Below, piece after piece: positions 1-9,433 of a stretch of DNA of 64,000 bases. The stretch comes from Lysobacterales bacterium (GTDB taxonomy: Bacteria; Pseudomonadota; Gammaproteobacteria; Xanthomonadales; Rhodanobacteraceae). A model generated the notes under the pieces. That model was not told the DNA's origin. It made no database searches and was given only the letters and a program-made list of their open reading frames with translations. Made by a program: the position numbers and the translations under genes. The stretch covers positions 186,001 through 250,000 of the forward strand of contig JADKJL010000009.1 of assembly GCA_016721015.1 (NCBI GenBank), read 5' to 3'. Positions within the stretch are counted from its first letter, which is position 1; every line of letters starts with the position of its first letter.

Positions 1-1501
1 TCAGACCCACGTTCGCAGCGGTCTGGACAACACCGGGCTTGCCAACCGCTATGTCGCGCCCGAGCGAGGCAAAGCCGTTGCCACCGGGGTTCAATGCATA
101 CAGCTCGATCACCCGCTTCTGCGTGTAGTCGCTGCGCATGTAGCTCACCGATCCATCGAGGCTGAAGCCGTTCGTCAGCGCATATCCCGAATAGACGTGC
201 AGCGACTTCGAACTTGCATCGAGCGACCCCTGATCGAACGCATAGTCCGCGCTGAGCCTGGTATATCCCAAGGCTGCTCCGGCGAAGAAGCGGTCGCTGA
301 ACCGGTAGTCCAATCCGCTCGTCAGATTCCAGTTGTCGGACTTGAATCCGGCATTGCCGTTTCGACGATCCGTCTCGCCGCCTCCGATCGTGCCACTGAC
401 CCACAATCCAAGACGCGTTCCGCCGAGCAAGGTGCGCTTCTCTTCATTACGCGCGGATTGGTCATCATCGACTGCCAGTGATGAGCCAAGGCTGGCCAGT
501 GAGAACGGCAATCCATTGTGGACAAAGGTCAGACCACCCGCGCTGATCGTTCCGCCGAGATCGCCAGTCCGCAACTCGGCCAGGCGACCGGCAAGATTGT
601 CGAACTGCCCGGTGGCGAGGATGGGAGCAACAAAGGCAAGCGCTGTCGTCTCATCGGGAGAAATCGCAAGCAGGTTGTTTTCGAGTACCGCGCTTGCGTT
701 CTCGCGAACCGACGCCGGGGTGTCGGGATCGGCGAGAAGATTTGCCGCGTTCTGCGTTGCCGCGCAACCGGGCGTGCCTGCCCCGCCACCCTGCGCCCCG
801 CAAAAATGCGTCGCCGCCATGCTCACGCCGCCGGCAGCGGGATCCAGGCCCGGAATGGTGCCCGAGCCATCGCCGATGGTGCTCTGGCCGAGCAGGGTGA
901 CCACAACGATCGGCGTCGCGTTGCCCGGAATCGTGCCGACAATGGGATTGCCCTGTGCGGGCGTTCCCTGGAAGGATCCCTCGGTACGAACAATATTCAG
1001 GGTCCGCGTCTGGCCGGCGTTCTGGCCGTTGTCGAGCAAGTCGATATGCACGACCGCCGGAACCGGAGCAGCGGCACCGCCATCGCCGCCTTCGGTCAAG
1101 GTCAGCAGCGCCATGCCTGGCGTCGATGCGTAATCCGATCCATTCAACGCAGTTCCGCCGGCGGCGTTGAAGGGGATAAATGCCGATCCCTGCAAGGTCG
1201 AACAGGTCAGCGAGACATCAAGCACGATATCGCGAGACACATCGACGCCGCGCTGCAGTTCTATGCTGCTTGCCCCATCGTGTGGCTCAACAGTGAACGC
1301 AAAAGCGACCGATGGATCCGCGCAGGCTGCCGAGCCGGCAGCGGCAGCGCCCGCTTTCGCGACGTGGCTCGTGGTCTGGCCATTGATGCGCACCACCACC
1401 AGTTCCTGCAACGCCAAGGCCGGAACCGGCAAGGCCAGCACCGCCACCAGCAGGACGGCACGCGAGTGGCCCGATCGGGACTTCCTGCGCGAAATAATCA
1501 T
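1..1501 (-). CDS. autotransporter-domain surface protein (partial, C-terminus outside window)
   Basis: The open frame runs from ATG at 1501 to the window edge, about 500 codons, without a stop. The N-terminus (MIISRRKSRSGHSRAVLLVA) is a Sec signal peptide ending near ALAL. Residues about 70-160 resemble a Calx-beta segment (GSDYASTPGMALLTLTEG, then LLDNGQNAGQTRTLNI). From about residue 370 the sequence becomes alternating beta strands rich in Trp, Tyr and Gly (LGLWVSGTIGGGETDRRNG, LDYRFSDRFFAGAALGYTRL), as in an outer-membrane autotransporter barrel. It should therefore sit in the outer membrane with an exported passenger. Its ATG overlaps the stop of the upstream DUF11 gene (ATGA), so the two are probably translated together. 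The family assignment rests on signal peptide plus barrel pattern; the passenger's function is unknown. Confidence 0.8.
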   Translation of the reverse strand, partial: MIISRRKSRSGHSRAVLLVAVLALPVPALALQELVVVRINGQTTSHVAKAGAAAAGSAACADPSVAFAFTVEPHDGASSIELQRGVDVSRDIVLDVSLTCSTLQGSAFIPFNAAGGTALNGSDYASTPGMALLTLTEGGDGGAAAPVPAVVHIDLLDNGQNAGQTRTLNIVRTEGSFQGTPAQGNPIVGTIPGNATPIVVVTLLGQSTIGDGSGTIPGLDPAAGGVSMAATHFCGAQGGGAGTPGCAATQNAANLLADPDTPASVRENASAVLENNLLAISPDETTALAFVAPILATGQFDNLAGRLAELRTGDLGGTISAGGLTFVHNGLPFSLASLGSSLAVDDDQSARNEEKRTLLGGTRLGLWVSGTIGGGETDRRNGNAGFKSDNWNLTSGLDYRFSDRFFAGAALGYTRLSADYAFDQGSLDASSKSLHVYSGYALTNGFSLDGSVSYMRSDYTQKRVIELYALNPGGNGFASLGRDIAVGKPGVVQTAANVGL

Positions 1502-4500
1502 GGCGTTCCCCCGGCGGGCAGCTCAATCGAATTGTTGGAAGGATTGGAATCGCCCAGCGTTGCAACCTTTACCGTCGCCGTGGTGTTTTCATTCAGCGCA
1601 ACGAAGACCGTTGTGGCCATGTTTTGCAAAAGTTCTCCGAGTGAACAGGTATTGCCCGTGCAGTGGATGCCCTCGGTGTTCGGCGGATTTGGGCATGCGA
1701 CGCTTACGCTGCCATCGTCTCCGACCGTCGCCGTGCAGGCCGCCGAAAACGGCGAAAGCAGTCGCAATGAAGCGGCCGGCGTCACGTTCAGCGAAGCCCC
1801 GGAAACCGGCGCCGCCGACAGATTGACAACGTCGATCAGGGTTCCATTCACACCTCCCGCCGAAAACGGGCGCGGATTCATCAGCGCAACATCAAATGAG
1901 CCTTCGACAGGATTGCTGACTGTGCAGTCCATGCAGGGGATTTCACCGTTGACCGTGGATGCCCGGACTGTATTGCTGATGCTGGTGCCAGCAGCCGAGT
2001 TGACGATGGCCGAGATGGTGACGTGTCGATCACCCTGGAATCCGGCCGGAATCGTGCAGATCAGGGTGGCACCAGGGGCGGGTTGCATGGGATTGCAGGT
2101 CACCCCCGCTTCGAGGCCGATAACAACATCCTTTATCCCTGTCGGCAGGGTGTCCGCCATGGTCAGTGCGCCGGTTGTCGCGCCACCGTCATTCGTCGCC
2201 AGCAGTGTCCAGACGATGGGCTGGTTGCTTGCCACCGGCATCCCCGAAGTCGGATTTACCGTCTTGGTGACAACCAGAGCCGTCGGAACAACGACCGACA
2301 ATGCATTGGTGGCATCGCACCCGTTCGCTTCGCAAACGATGTTGTCACCGGACAATCGCGCGAGGTTGGTGACGACGCCACTGGCATCGTCGGCGACATC
2401 GGCATCAACCGTGTAAGTCATGCTGGAACCGGGAGCGACAAATTGAATGAACTGATTGAGCGGCCCGCTGCCTGAAGGTTGCTCACAGAAGGCATCACCG
2501 CTCGCCGAACAGGTCCAGAAGAACGAAGTCAATCCGGCGGGAATATCGTCGACCAGTTGCACCGAGCCGGCGAGGGTGTCTCCGATGTTCGCGAAACTGA
2601 CCGTGTAGCGCACACCACCCCCGGCAAACAAGTTGGTTCGATTGGCGGTCTTGGTGATGCTCATTTGCGCCGGGGCACCTGTGCCGGCTGGGATCGAAGA
2701 GCTCACCGTGCAATCCAGTGGAAGGCAATTGAGCATGCCCGTCGGTGCCGGCCCCTGACCTGCAAATGTGACCCCGACCAGATAGTCGATGGTCGACGAC
2801 AGGCTTGAGCCAACGGTTGCCGAAACCGTGTAAGTCACCGAAGCGCCCGCCGGCAGGAACGAGACGACGTCCTGCAGTGAACCGCTTCCCGATGGAGCGC
2901 ACTGTGCGCCGCCACTTCCCACACAGGTCCATGAGGTCGAGACAAAATCCGCAGGTGGCTCGCTGAAGACGGCAAAGCCGAAACCGTCCAAACCGCCGCC
3001 GTTGACGACACTGAAGGTGTATTCGACGGTACTGTCAGGCTGCACAATGCTGGTATTGCCATCCAGCGAAAGCACCAGTTGATCGAGGCTGGGCAATGAA
3101 CTCGTCACCACGCAGTTTGATGGCACGCAAACTGTTGTTGAATCCGGGTTCGCGCCGGCCTCGAAATCAAACGAGGGCGGCAGCGAATCGGCGGTCTGCG
3201 CCGTGATCGTGAAGGTGACTCCATTCTTGCTTGGCAGCGAACTGATCACTTCATTGATCGGACCGGTGCCTGAAGCCGGGCAACTGGCCCCACCGCTACC
3301 TACGCACGTCCAGGACGATGACACAATGCCAGCGGGTTCGATCGTGTACACCGGCAGATTGCTGATCGAAGCCGCGCTCGCGTTGAACAAGCTGAAGATG
3401 TACTCGATGGAACTGCCCTGTTGGACAACCGAAGAATCGGTACTCAGGGCCATGTTCACAACGGACGAGCCAAGCACGGTGGTCGGAAGCTTCAGGCTTG
3501 CGCCGCAATCAACCGGCGCACAGGTATCGCCGACGCCGGGATGCACGGCAACTGCCAATTCCACGTTCGAACCAACCGAATCGGGAACGCGCCCTTCCAC
3601 CGTGAATACGATCTGGCCCGCGCTGACCGACGCTTCGTTGACGGATGAATCGTGGATCGAAAGCGATCGAACCATCTGATCAATCGGTCCGGTTCCGCTT
3701 GGTGCCGGGCATTCAATGCCCGCACAAGTCCAGCGAAGCACGTTCAGCGCATTGGCAGGCCTTGCGTCGGCAATTGAAAACGCGCCCGCGACTTCGCTGC
3801 CCAGATTGCGCACATCGATCGTCCATGTGCCCGTGGAACCCGCGCGAGCCAGCGTTTGCGTTGACTCCACTGCAACCTGCAGATGGGCCGATGGAACATC
3901 GGTGACCGGCAATGCCAAGGTGTCTGCACAGATTCCGTGGGCGCATTGCGCTGTGGCCGCCGGGGTGACACTGGCGACAATAGCAATCTTCGCACGGGCA
4001 CCCTGGCTCAGCTCGGATTCGATCGAATAGGTCAACGAGGAATTGAATGGAAGCGTCGCGATGGTTTCCTCGATCGCGCCCGAGCCGGTATCAGCCGGGC
4101 ACACGGCACCTCCGAACCCGGCACAAGTCCAGGTGGAACGCTCGACACCTGCGCCAAGTGGCAACGACAGTCTTGTTCCACTGGTCACTCCGCCGTGATT
4201 CGTCACCGTCATCGAATGGTGCACGACACCGCCGCGCAACAATTGCATCTCTGTCGCCGACTGGCTCAGCTCAAGCGTTGGCGCAAAGCTGCTGCCCGTG
4301 CGGTCGATGCATGGGGCCGCACTGGAATCATGCGTCGCATCCTTGTGGCAGCGACCCGCTGACGAGGGCGTGGCGGTGAGCACACTCGTGGTGGCCGCGA
4401 GAACGGTACTGTCCAGGGTTGCCGCCACCTGGTAGCGAACTCCGGCACCGGCAGGCATCTGTTGCAGGGTCGAAGTGACGCTGCCGCTGCCGTTGCTGGC

Positions 4501-6423
4501 CGGGCAATTCATGCCGAGTCCGCTGCACACCCAGGAGATGTTCGCGATGCCCGCGGGCAAGATACTGCGCACGCGAACTGCATCCGCTTTTGCGCCAAGA
4601 TTGAAGACATCGAGAACGTAGTCGATTGGACTACCCGGTGACAGGATGTCGGCGAGGATCGACTGCTCCAGCGCAAACACGGGAACCGTGGAAAACTCGC
4701 TACTCGCCGCACAGCCAAGAGTGTTGCCGTCACGGCCCGAACAACCCAGGCTGGCTGCCAGCGGAGCGGACAAGGTAGATCGAGCGATCACCGTGGCAGG
4801 CGGCATGGCACCAACGTGCGCCTGAACAAAGTATTTCAAGTCACTGGATGCGGAGAAAACCGGAAAGACCTGGCGGATGGCGCCCTTGCCGGAGCGGGCA
4901 GGACATGCTGTCGCCGATCCTGTACTGGGCATGCAGACCCACGAAACGATCGCATCGATGCCGTCCGGCAGCGGAATACTGAGCACGACATCATGGGCTT
5001 CGTATTCAGACGCATCGGTGCCGATGTTGACGACAAAACCGACCATTTCACCCGGGCCGGCACCCAGTCGATCCACGCGCTGCTGCAGGCGCAAACCGGA
5101 ATGTTCAAGCAACAGTGGCTGCGGCGCATTGCAAGGTGGTGGCGCCCCGGACGATCCACAACTTGCAAGCTGCGGCGGCATCACACTCATGGCCGGCGTC
5201 ATGTCCTTCGATGTTGTCGAGGAACTTGTGACCAGTAGGTCATAAATCAGTTTTCCCGAAGCTGGCCAGGATGAAATGACCTGCTCGATCGATCCGGAAC
5301 CCGTCGACTGCGGGCATTGCGCGCCCTGCCCGACACATGTCCAGGTGAAGCCCGATGCATTGGCTGGAACCGGCGCCGAAATCCGGCTTCCATCGGCACG
5401 CGAGCCGACATTCTCGAAAACGAATCGCGTCGAAATCGTAGCGGAAGTCCCTCGATATCCTTCGCTTCGACTGACCAGTATACGGGCCTGGGTTGACAGT
5501 TCCTTTCGTGCACTGCATGGCGCCGATCGATAGCTCGCGTCTGTTGCCAACCCGGTCGCACAGCTTCCGCCGGTCGGCGGTACGGCGACAACTGACTGCA
5601 CGATTGTCGCCGGTGGGTCGGCCGCCACCGTGGCATCTATCTGGAATTGGATGTCCGCGTGCGAGAAGTCGCCCACGACCTGCTCGATCGATCCGTTGCC
5701 CGACGCAGCCGCACAGGCACCAACGCTCGAACTGCACGTCCAGCGGCTGTTGATCAAGCCATTCGGTACCGGGCTGCGCAGAATCGTTCCGCTGGTGCTG
5801 GATGCAGGATTACTGGTTCGCGCAGTGATGGTGTATCGGACTTGCTGCCCCGCAGCGAGCGCCGTCGTCGAGGAGCTCACGGCAAGCCAGACGTTTGGGC
5901 CAGTCGGAATTCGCAAGAATGTGCGACAGGGTGCGGATTCGCCCGTTTCGCAGCGAGAATCCCCTGCCAGGACAGCGTGCGCTGCAACCTCGATGAAGGC
6001 GGGCGGCGCGGTGTCTGCAACGGCATGAAAAGAGAAATCAAGTGCTGAATTCGCGTGCAATCCAGACAGCGACGCATCCAGTGGGCCACTGCCGCTGGAA
6101 GCGGCGCAACGACTTCCGTCATGTGCCGAACATGTCCAGTCAAGGCTTCGAAGGCCACTCGGCATGGCCATGACAACCCGCTCGGCGGACGTCACGGCGC
6201 CGCCCGAGTTTCTGATGCTGACGACAAAGTCGGTGCTTCTGTCCGTCGTCAAGGCCTTGCCCGACGCATCGATGCTGATCGCTATCCTGGCTGGTTCTGC
6301 CGACACCTGCGATTGTGCATGAGCTGTCAGTGCCCAAGTGGCGACCCACCCCGCCGCCAGAATCCCAATGGCTCGGGGACGGAAGGTCAACTTCGGCCCT
6401 GTCGATCCAGGCTTCTTCATCAT
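1498..6423 (-). CDS. large secreted DUF11 repeat protein
   Basis: About 1,641 residues with a cleavable signal peptide (hydrophobic IGILAAGWVATWALTAHAQ). The rest is about eleven beta-sandwich repeats of the DUF11 type, each about 120-140 residues. Ten repeats carry the signature W(T/V)C followed by C...SG.G.I (for example SSWTCVGSGGASCPASGTGP). The paired Cys in each repeat suggest one disulfide per repeat, which fits an extracytoplasmic location. The last repeats (from VVTKTVNPTSG) lack WTC and are closer to canonical DUF11. I chose ATG 6423 because a GGGGAG Shine-Dalgarno lies 7 nt upstream (6431-6436); an ATG at 6456 would extend it by 11 residues without such a site. The stop overlaps the autotransporter start by ATGA. 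Likely a surface stalk or adhesin-like protein; the role is inferred from the fold only. Confidence 0.88.
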   Translation of the reverse strand: MMKKPGSTGPKLTFRPRAIGILAAGWVATWALTAHAQSQVSAEPARIAISIDASGKALTTDRSTDFVVSIRNSGGAVTSAERVVMAMPSGLRSLDWTCSAHDGSRCAASSGSGPLDASLSGLHANSALDFSFHAVADTAPPAFIEVAAHAVLAGDSRCETGESAPCRTFLRIPTGPNVWLAVSSSTTALAAGQQVRYTITARTSNPASSTSGTILRSPVPNGLINSRWTCSSSVGACAAASGNGSIEQVVGDFSHADIQFQIDATVAADPPATIVQSVVAVPPTGGSCATGLATDASYRSAPCSARKELSTQARILVSRSEGYRGTSATISTRFVFENVGSRADGSRISAPVPANASGFTWTCVGQGAQCPQSTGSGSIEQVISSWPASGKLIYDLLVTSSSTTSKDMTPAMSVMPPQLASCGSSGAPPPCNAPQPLLLEHSGLRLQQRVDRLGAGPGEMVGFVVNIGTDASEYEAHDVVLSIPLPDGIDAIVSWVCMPSTGSATACPARSGKGAIRQVFPVFSASSDLKYFVQAHVGAMPPATVIARSTLSAPLAASLGCSGRDGNTLGCAASSEFSTVPVFALEQSILADILSPGSPIDYVLDVFNLGAKADAVRVRSILPAGIANISWVCSGLGMNCPASNGSGSVTSTLQQMPAGAGVRYQVAATLDSTVLAATTSVLTATPSSAGRCHKDATHDSSAAPCIDRTGSSFAPTLELSQSATEMQLLRGGVVHHSMTVTNHGGVTSGTRLSLPLGAGVERSTWTCAGFGGAVCPADTGSGAIEETIATLPFNSSLTYSIESELSQGARAKIAIVASVTPAATAQCAHGICADTLALPVTDVPSAHLQVAVESTQTLARAGSTGTWTIDVRNLGSEVAGAFSIADARPANALNVLRWTCAGIECPAPSGTGPIDQMVRSLSIHDSSVNEASVSAGQIVFTVEGRVPDSVGSNVELAVAVHPGVGDTCAPVDCGASLKLPTTVLGSSVVNMALSTDSSVVQQGSSIEYIFSLFNASAASISNLPVYTIEPAGIVSSSWTCVGSGGASCPASGTGPINEVISSLPSKNGVTFTITAQTADSLPPSFDFEAGANPDSTTVCVPSNCVVTSSLPSLDQLVLSLDGNTSIVQPDSTVEYTFSVVNGGGLDGFGFAVFSEPPADFVSTSWTCVGSGGAQCAPSGSGSLQDVVSFLPAGASVTYTVSATVGSSLSSTIDYLVGVTFAGQGPAPTGMLNCLPLDCTVSSSIPAGTGAPAQMSITKTANRTNLFAGGGVRYTVSFANIGDTLAGSVQLVDDIPAGLTSFFWTCSASGDAFCEQPSGSGPLNQFIQFVAPGSSMTYTVDADVADDASGVVTNLARLSGDNIVCEANGCDATNALSVVVPTALVVTKTVNPTSGMPVASNQPIVWTLLATNDGGATTGALTMADTLPTGIKDVVIGLEAGVTCNPMQPAPGATLICTIPAGFQGDRHVTISAIVNSAAGTSISNTVRASTVNGEIPCMDCTVSNPVEGSFDVALMNPRPFSAGGVNGTLIDVVNLSAAPVSGASLNVTPAASLRLLSPFSAACTATVGDDGSVSVACPNPPNTEGIHCTGNTCSLGELLQNMATTVFVALNENTTATVKVATLGDSNPSNNSIELPAGGTP

Positions 6424-6619
6424 GATTTTTCTCCCCTTTGAAACATCATTCAACAACGCATCCCGATTTCGCGAATAAACCGGTCGCCGCTCGAGGGATA
6501 GGTGAATTCAATCAAACTGGACTCACTGCCGGAATCCTTGCTTGTTGTTCCTGCCAGCCTGCTCGTTCTGCTGCTGCCGCCACCCCGGCACTCGACAACA
6601 CGCGTTCGCAATCCTGTCA

Positions 6620-8269
6620 TCAGCCCTTGTCGGGCACTGTTTTGGGGACCAGGAAAAATGCACCACCGGCATCGCCTGCTTCCCTGACTTTTTTCAAGTC
6701 CGGCGTCTGCACGAGCCCGATTTGTTGTGCATTGGCTCGCACCGGCTCGACCAGCGCCTGCTCGAGACCTGTCTGGGTCAGGATGCGGTCATTGTCGCGC
6801 AACACCTTGAGCAAGGCCGATGCGAATACCGAATGTCCGTCACCTGCCTGGTCAAGCACCGGACTCATGCCTCCTGACGACAATACATACCTGGCCTTGC
6901 GACTAAGATAGCCGCTCGGAATGCCTTTCTCATATTCGGTGGGGCCGCCGGTATAGCTGCTGACGGAGCCGGAAAGTGCGCTGCCAAAGCAGGAATCCGC
7001 GATCACGAGGATGCTGCGCGCCTTGAACATGGCGAGAAACTCGGCCAGGGTTTCGGTCGGCAAGGCTGGACTGCGCTCGCTCTGGCGCGCATCGAGCGGC
7101 AGCCAGAAACCGCGTTGGGCTGCATTGAGTACACCGTGGCCGGCAAAATAGATCAGCACATTGTCATCGGGGCCAATCTTGGTCGACAACTGCACGATGC
7201 CCCCGACAATGGATGAAAAGTCCGCATCGAGCAGGGTCGTGGTCTGGAATCCATAACGCTGTTCGAGTACGTCGGCGATCGCCTTGGCATCGCTGATCGG
7301 CGTTTTCAGCGGGTCGTAGCTGATGTAGTTCTGCACGCCGATGATCAATGCATGGTACTTGCCAAATTTGATGCCATCGGCGGCCACCGATTCGGCGGTC
7401 GCTGCGGAAACACGCGGCACGGTCACGCTGCGTGTCGTCGGACCATCAGCTCCGCTGCTTTTGGGAATCGCGGCCATCGCCGTCAACTTTCGATCCGCAT
7501 CCGCACGTGCCGTCATGGCTTCGTTGAGCGAGCGCTCAAGCGCAGCCATCTTGCTGGCATCGCGCTTGCGGTTCGCGTTTTCCGACTTCAATGCGGCGAC
7601 TTCACCCTGCAGCCGGTCGACATCGCTCGCGGCCGCGGCACGTTGTGCGGACAATTCCGTGCGCAGCGATTCATTCTTGCGTTCGACTTCAGCGACGCGG
7701 GTATCGGATTCGCTCTTGCTGATCAGCTCGTCGCCGGTGATTCCCATCGCCTCGCGATAGAGGTTTACCGCTGCGGTGGGATCAGCCGGCATGCCATGAC
7801 CGGCTTCCATCATCGCAGCCAGCGAGAGTTTTGCCTCGTTGGATCCGGCAGCGGCAGCCTTGCGATACCACGTCGCGGCCTCTTCGTAGTCCGGCGCAGT
7901 GTCCATGCCCTTTTCGTAGATCTGGCCAACATAAAACTGCGCGGTCGCATCGCCACCCTTGGCCTTGTCCATCCAAACGGCAAGACTCGACTGCATGTTG
8001 GCGCGGTCATATTCAGTGTATTCACCACCACGCATCGCACAGAGCTGCGCGGTGGTCTTCACCGGCAATCGCGGCCCCATGTAGGACATGGCACCCGAAC
8101 GGCGCATCTGGCCGGGCAGTAGGCAATCGACAACCATCATCGAATCAATCGGTTGCACGCCGGACAGGGTGCCGCCGCTGCTCACATACGGTTGCCAGGA
8201 CTGATCGGCAACCGCCGGACTTCCAGCGATTGTCAAAGCAATCGCGACACATGCGGGAAAAAGTTTCAT
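6620..8269 (-). CDS. secreted caspase-like (C14 family) protein with Sel1 repeats
   Basis: About 549 residues. A signal peptide (MKLFPACVAIALTIAGSPAVA) is followed by Sel1-type helical repeats at about 95-175 (ATAQFYVGQIYEKG, NEAKLSLAAMMEAGHGM). A charged coiled-coil stretch lies at about 185-265, and a caspase-like domain spans about 300-540. The domain starts at KYHALIIGVQNY. The catalytic His is in LIYFAGHGV (about 378) and the catalytic Cys in IADSCFGSAL (about 427), so the dyad is intact. ATG 8269 is preceded by AAGGGG five bases upstream; an in-frame GTG at 8275 is a poorer choice. Proteins of this type (metacaspase-like, orthocaspase-like) cleave after basic residues or act in regulated proteolysis, but secretion to the periplasm is less usual. 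No partner or inhibitor gene is adjacent. Confidence 0.88.
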   Translation of the reverse strand: MKLFPACVAIALTIAGSPAVADQSWQPYVSSGGTLSGVQPIDSMMVVDCLLPGQMRRSGAMSYMGPRLPVKTTAQLCAMRGGEYTEYDRANMQSSLAVWMDKAKGGDATAQFYVGQIYEKGMDTAPDYEEAATWYRKAAAAGSNEAKLSLAAMMEAGHGMPADPTAAVNLYREAMGITGDELISKSESDTRVAEVERKNESLRTELSAQRAAAASDVDRLQGEVAALKSENANRKRDASKMAALERSLNEAMTARADADRKLTAMAAIPKSSGADGPTTRSVTVPRVSAATAESVAADGIKFGKYHALIIGVQNYISYDPLKTPISDAKAIADVLEQRYGFQTTTLLDADFSSIVGGIVQLSTKIGPDDNVLIYFAGHGVLNAAQRGFWLPLDARQSERSPALPTETLAEFLAMFKARSILVIADSCFGSALSGSVSSYTGGPTEYEKGIPSGYLSRKARYVLSSGGMSPVLDQAGDGHSVFASALLKVLRDNDRILTQTGLEQALVEPVRANAQQIGLVQTPDLKKVREAGDAGGAFFLVPKTVPDKG

Positions 8270-8478
8270 GGGCACCCCTTCGATTCGAGTGGATCGCGCA
8301 TCGATCCGTTACAGGGAATCAGGTGCCCATTAAAACGCAAAAGACGCCGACATGCTCGTATTGGAGTGCAGCGACCGCTTTCGTGACCGGATCCTCACAA
8401 TCAGAATTCACTCGGGACGCATTGTCGCGGCGCGCGCGAGAACCGGGGGCAACATTGACCTCGTCCAGGAAGACCCGC

Positions 8479-9369
8479 TCAATCGTCGTCCCACAGCCCC
8501 GGATTCGATGCCTTCGATTTTCTTGCAGCCGTTGGCACGGCGGCAACCCCTTGCCATACAAGGAGCGCATCCCGGGTCGCAGAGACATCATGGACGCGCA
8601 CGATCGCCGCACCTCGCTGAACCGCGATCAGCGCCGCCGCAACCGAGCCGTGGATGCGCTGATCAACGCTTTTCTGTCCGGTCAGGCTGGCGATCATCGA
8701 CTTCCGCGACAGCCCGGCCATGACCGGCGCGATTTCGGTGAAGCGTTCCAGTTGGGCAAGCAGCAGCAGATTGTGTTCGAGTGTCTTGCCAAAGCCGAAG
8801 CCCGGATCGATGACGATGCGTTTCTTGTCGATGCCAGAGAATTGGCAGGCGAGAACGCGATCGGACAGGAACCGGTGGACTTCACCCACAACATCGTCGT
8901 AATACGGCGAATCCTGCATGATCCGCGGCTCACCTTGCATGTGCATCAGGCAGACCACCGCGGTGGATGCGGCAGCGGCTTCAAGCGCCCCTTCGGCTCG
9001 CAAGGCGCGCACATCATTGATCATGCCGGCGCCGGCGGCCAGGGCGGCACACATGACCTGCGGATCGGAAGTGTCAATCGAGATCGGCAGCGACGATCGC
9101 GCGGCAACGGCCTCGATCACCGGCACGACCCTGGCGATCTGCTCCGCGGCACCGATCGCGGATGCGCCAGGACGTGTCGACTCGGCGCCGATATCAAGCA
9201 GATCCGCTCCCTCCGCGACCAGTTGCAGGGCGTGCTCGATCGCCGCCGACGGATCGACGAAGCGGCCTCCGTCCGAGAACGAATCCATCGTCACATTGAC
9301 GATGCCACAGATGCGTGGCTTGTCCAGAACCAGTTCCCGCCCAGCGCAATCCAAAACCGTCGAAAACAT
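8479..9369 (-). CDS. folP: dihydropteroate synthase
   Basis: 296 residues. Joins p-aminobenzoate to the pterin pyrophosphate in folate synthesis (cytoplasm). Visible motifs are NVTMDSFSDGG near the N-terminus (family consensus NVTPDSFSDGG, so Pro is replaced by Met), DIGAESTRPGA, IDTSDPQV, VIDPGFGFGKTLEHN and GLSRKSMI. ATG 9369 has GGAG six bases upstream; the open frame extends further upstream but that part has no homology-like content. It follows ftsH as in many gammaproteobacteria, yet glmM, the usual next gene, is absent. A hairpin with a T-run lies directly before the ribosome-binding site. Confidence 0.95.
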   Translation of the reverse strand: MFSTVLDCAGRELVLDKPRICGIVNVTMDSFSDGGRFVDPSAAIEHALQLVAEGADLLDIGAESTRPGASAIGAAEQIARVVPVIEAVAARSSLPISIDTSDPQVMCAALAAGAGMINDVRALRAEGALEAAAASTAVVCLMHMQGEPRIMQDSPYYDDVVGEVHRFLSDRVLACQFSGIDKKRIVIDPGFGFGKTLEHNLLLLAQLERFTEIAPVMAGLSRKSMIASLTGQKSVDQRIHGSVAAALIAVQRGAAIVRVHDVSATRDALLVWQGVAAVPTAARKSKASNPGLWDDD

Positions 9370-9386
9370 GTTCTGCTCCAAAAAGG

Positions 9387-9410
9387 AAAGGCCGCCAGTT
9401 GGCGGCCTTT
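9387..9410 (-). terminator. intrinsic terminator between ftsH and folP
   Basis: A perfect 10-bp stem (AAAGGCCGCC with GGCGGCCTTT) has a 4-nt loop. Read on the minus strand it is followed by CTTTCC and then a TTTTT run at 9380-9384. The run abuts the folP GGAG at 9376-9379. It lies 24 bp after the ftsH stop. Confidence 0.8.
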
Positions 9411-9433
9411 CTAGCAGATCCGACGCTATAAAA

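Noticed and set aside
518..2416. 632-codon plus-strand frame opposite the autotransporter and DUF11 genes
   Set aside because: It is antisense shadow coding; the opposite strand has a signal peptide, repeats and a good ribosome-binding site.
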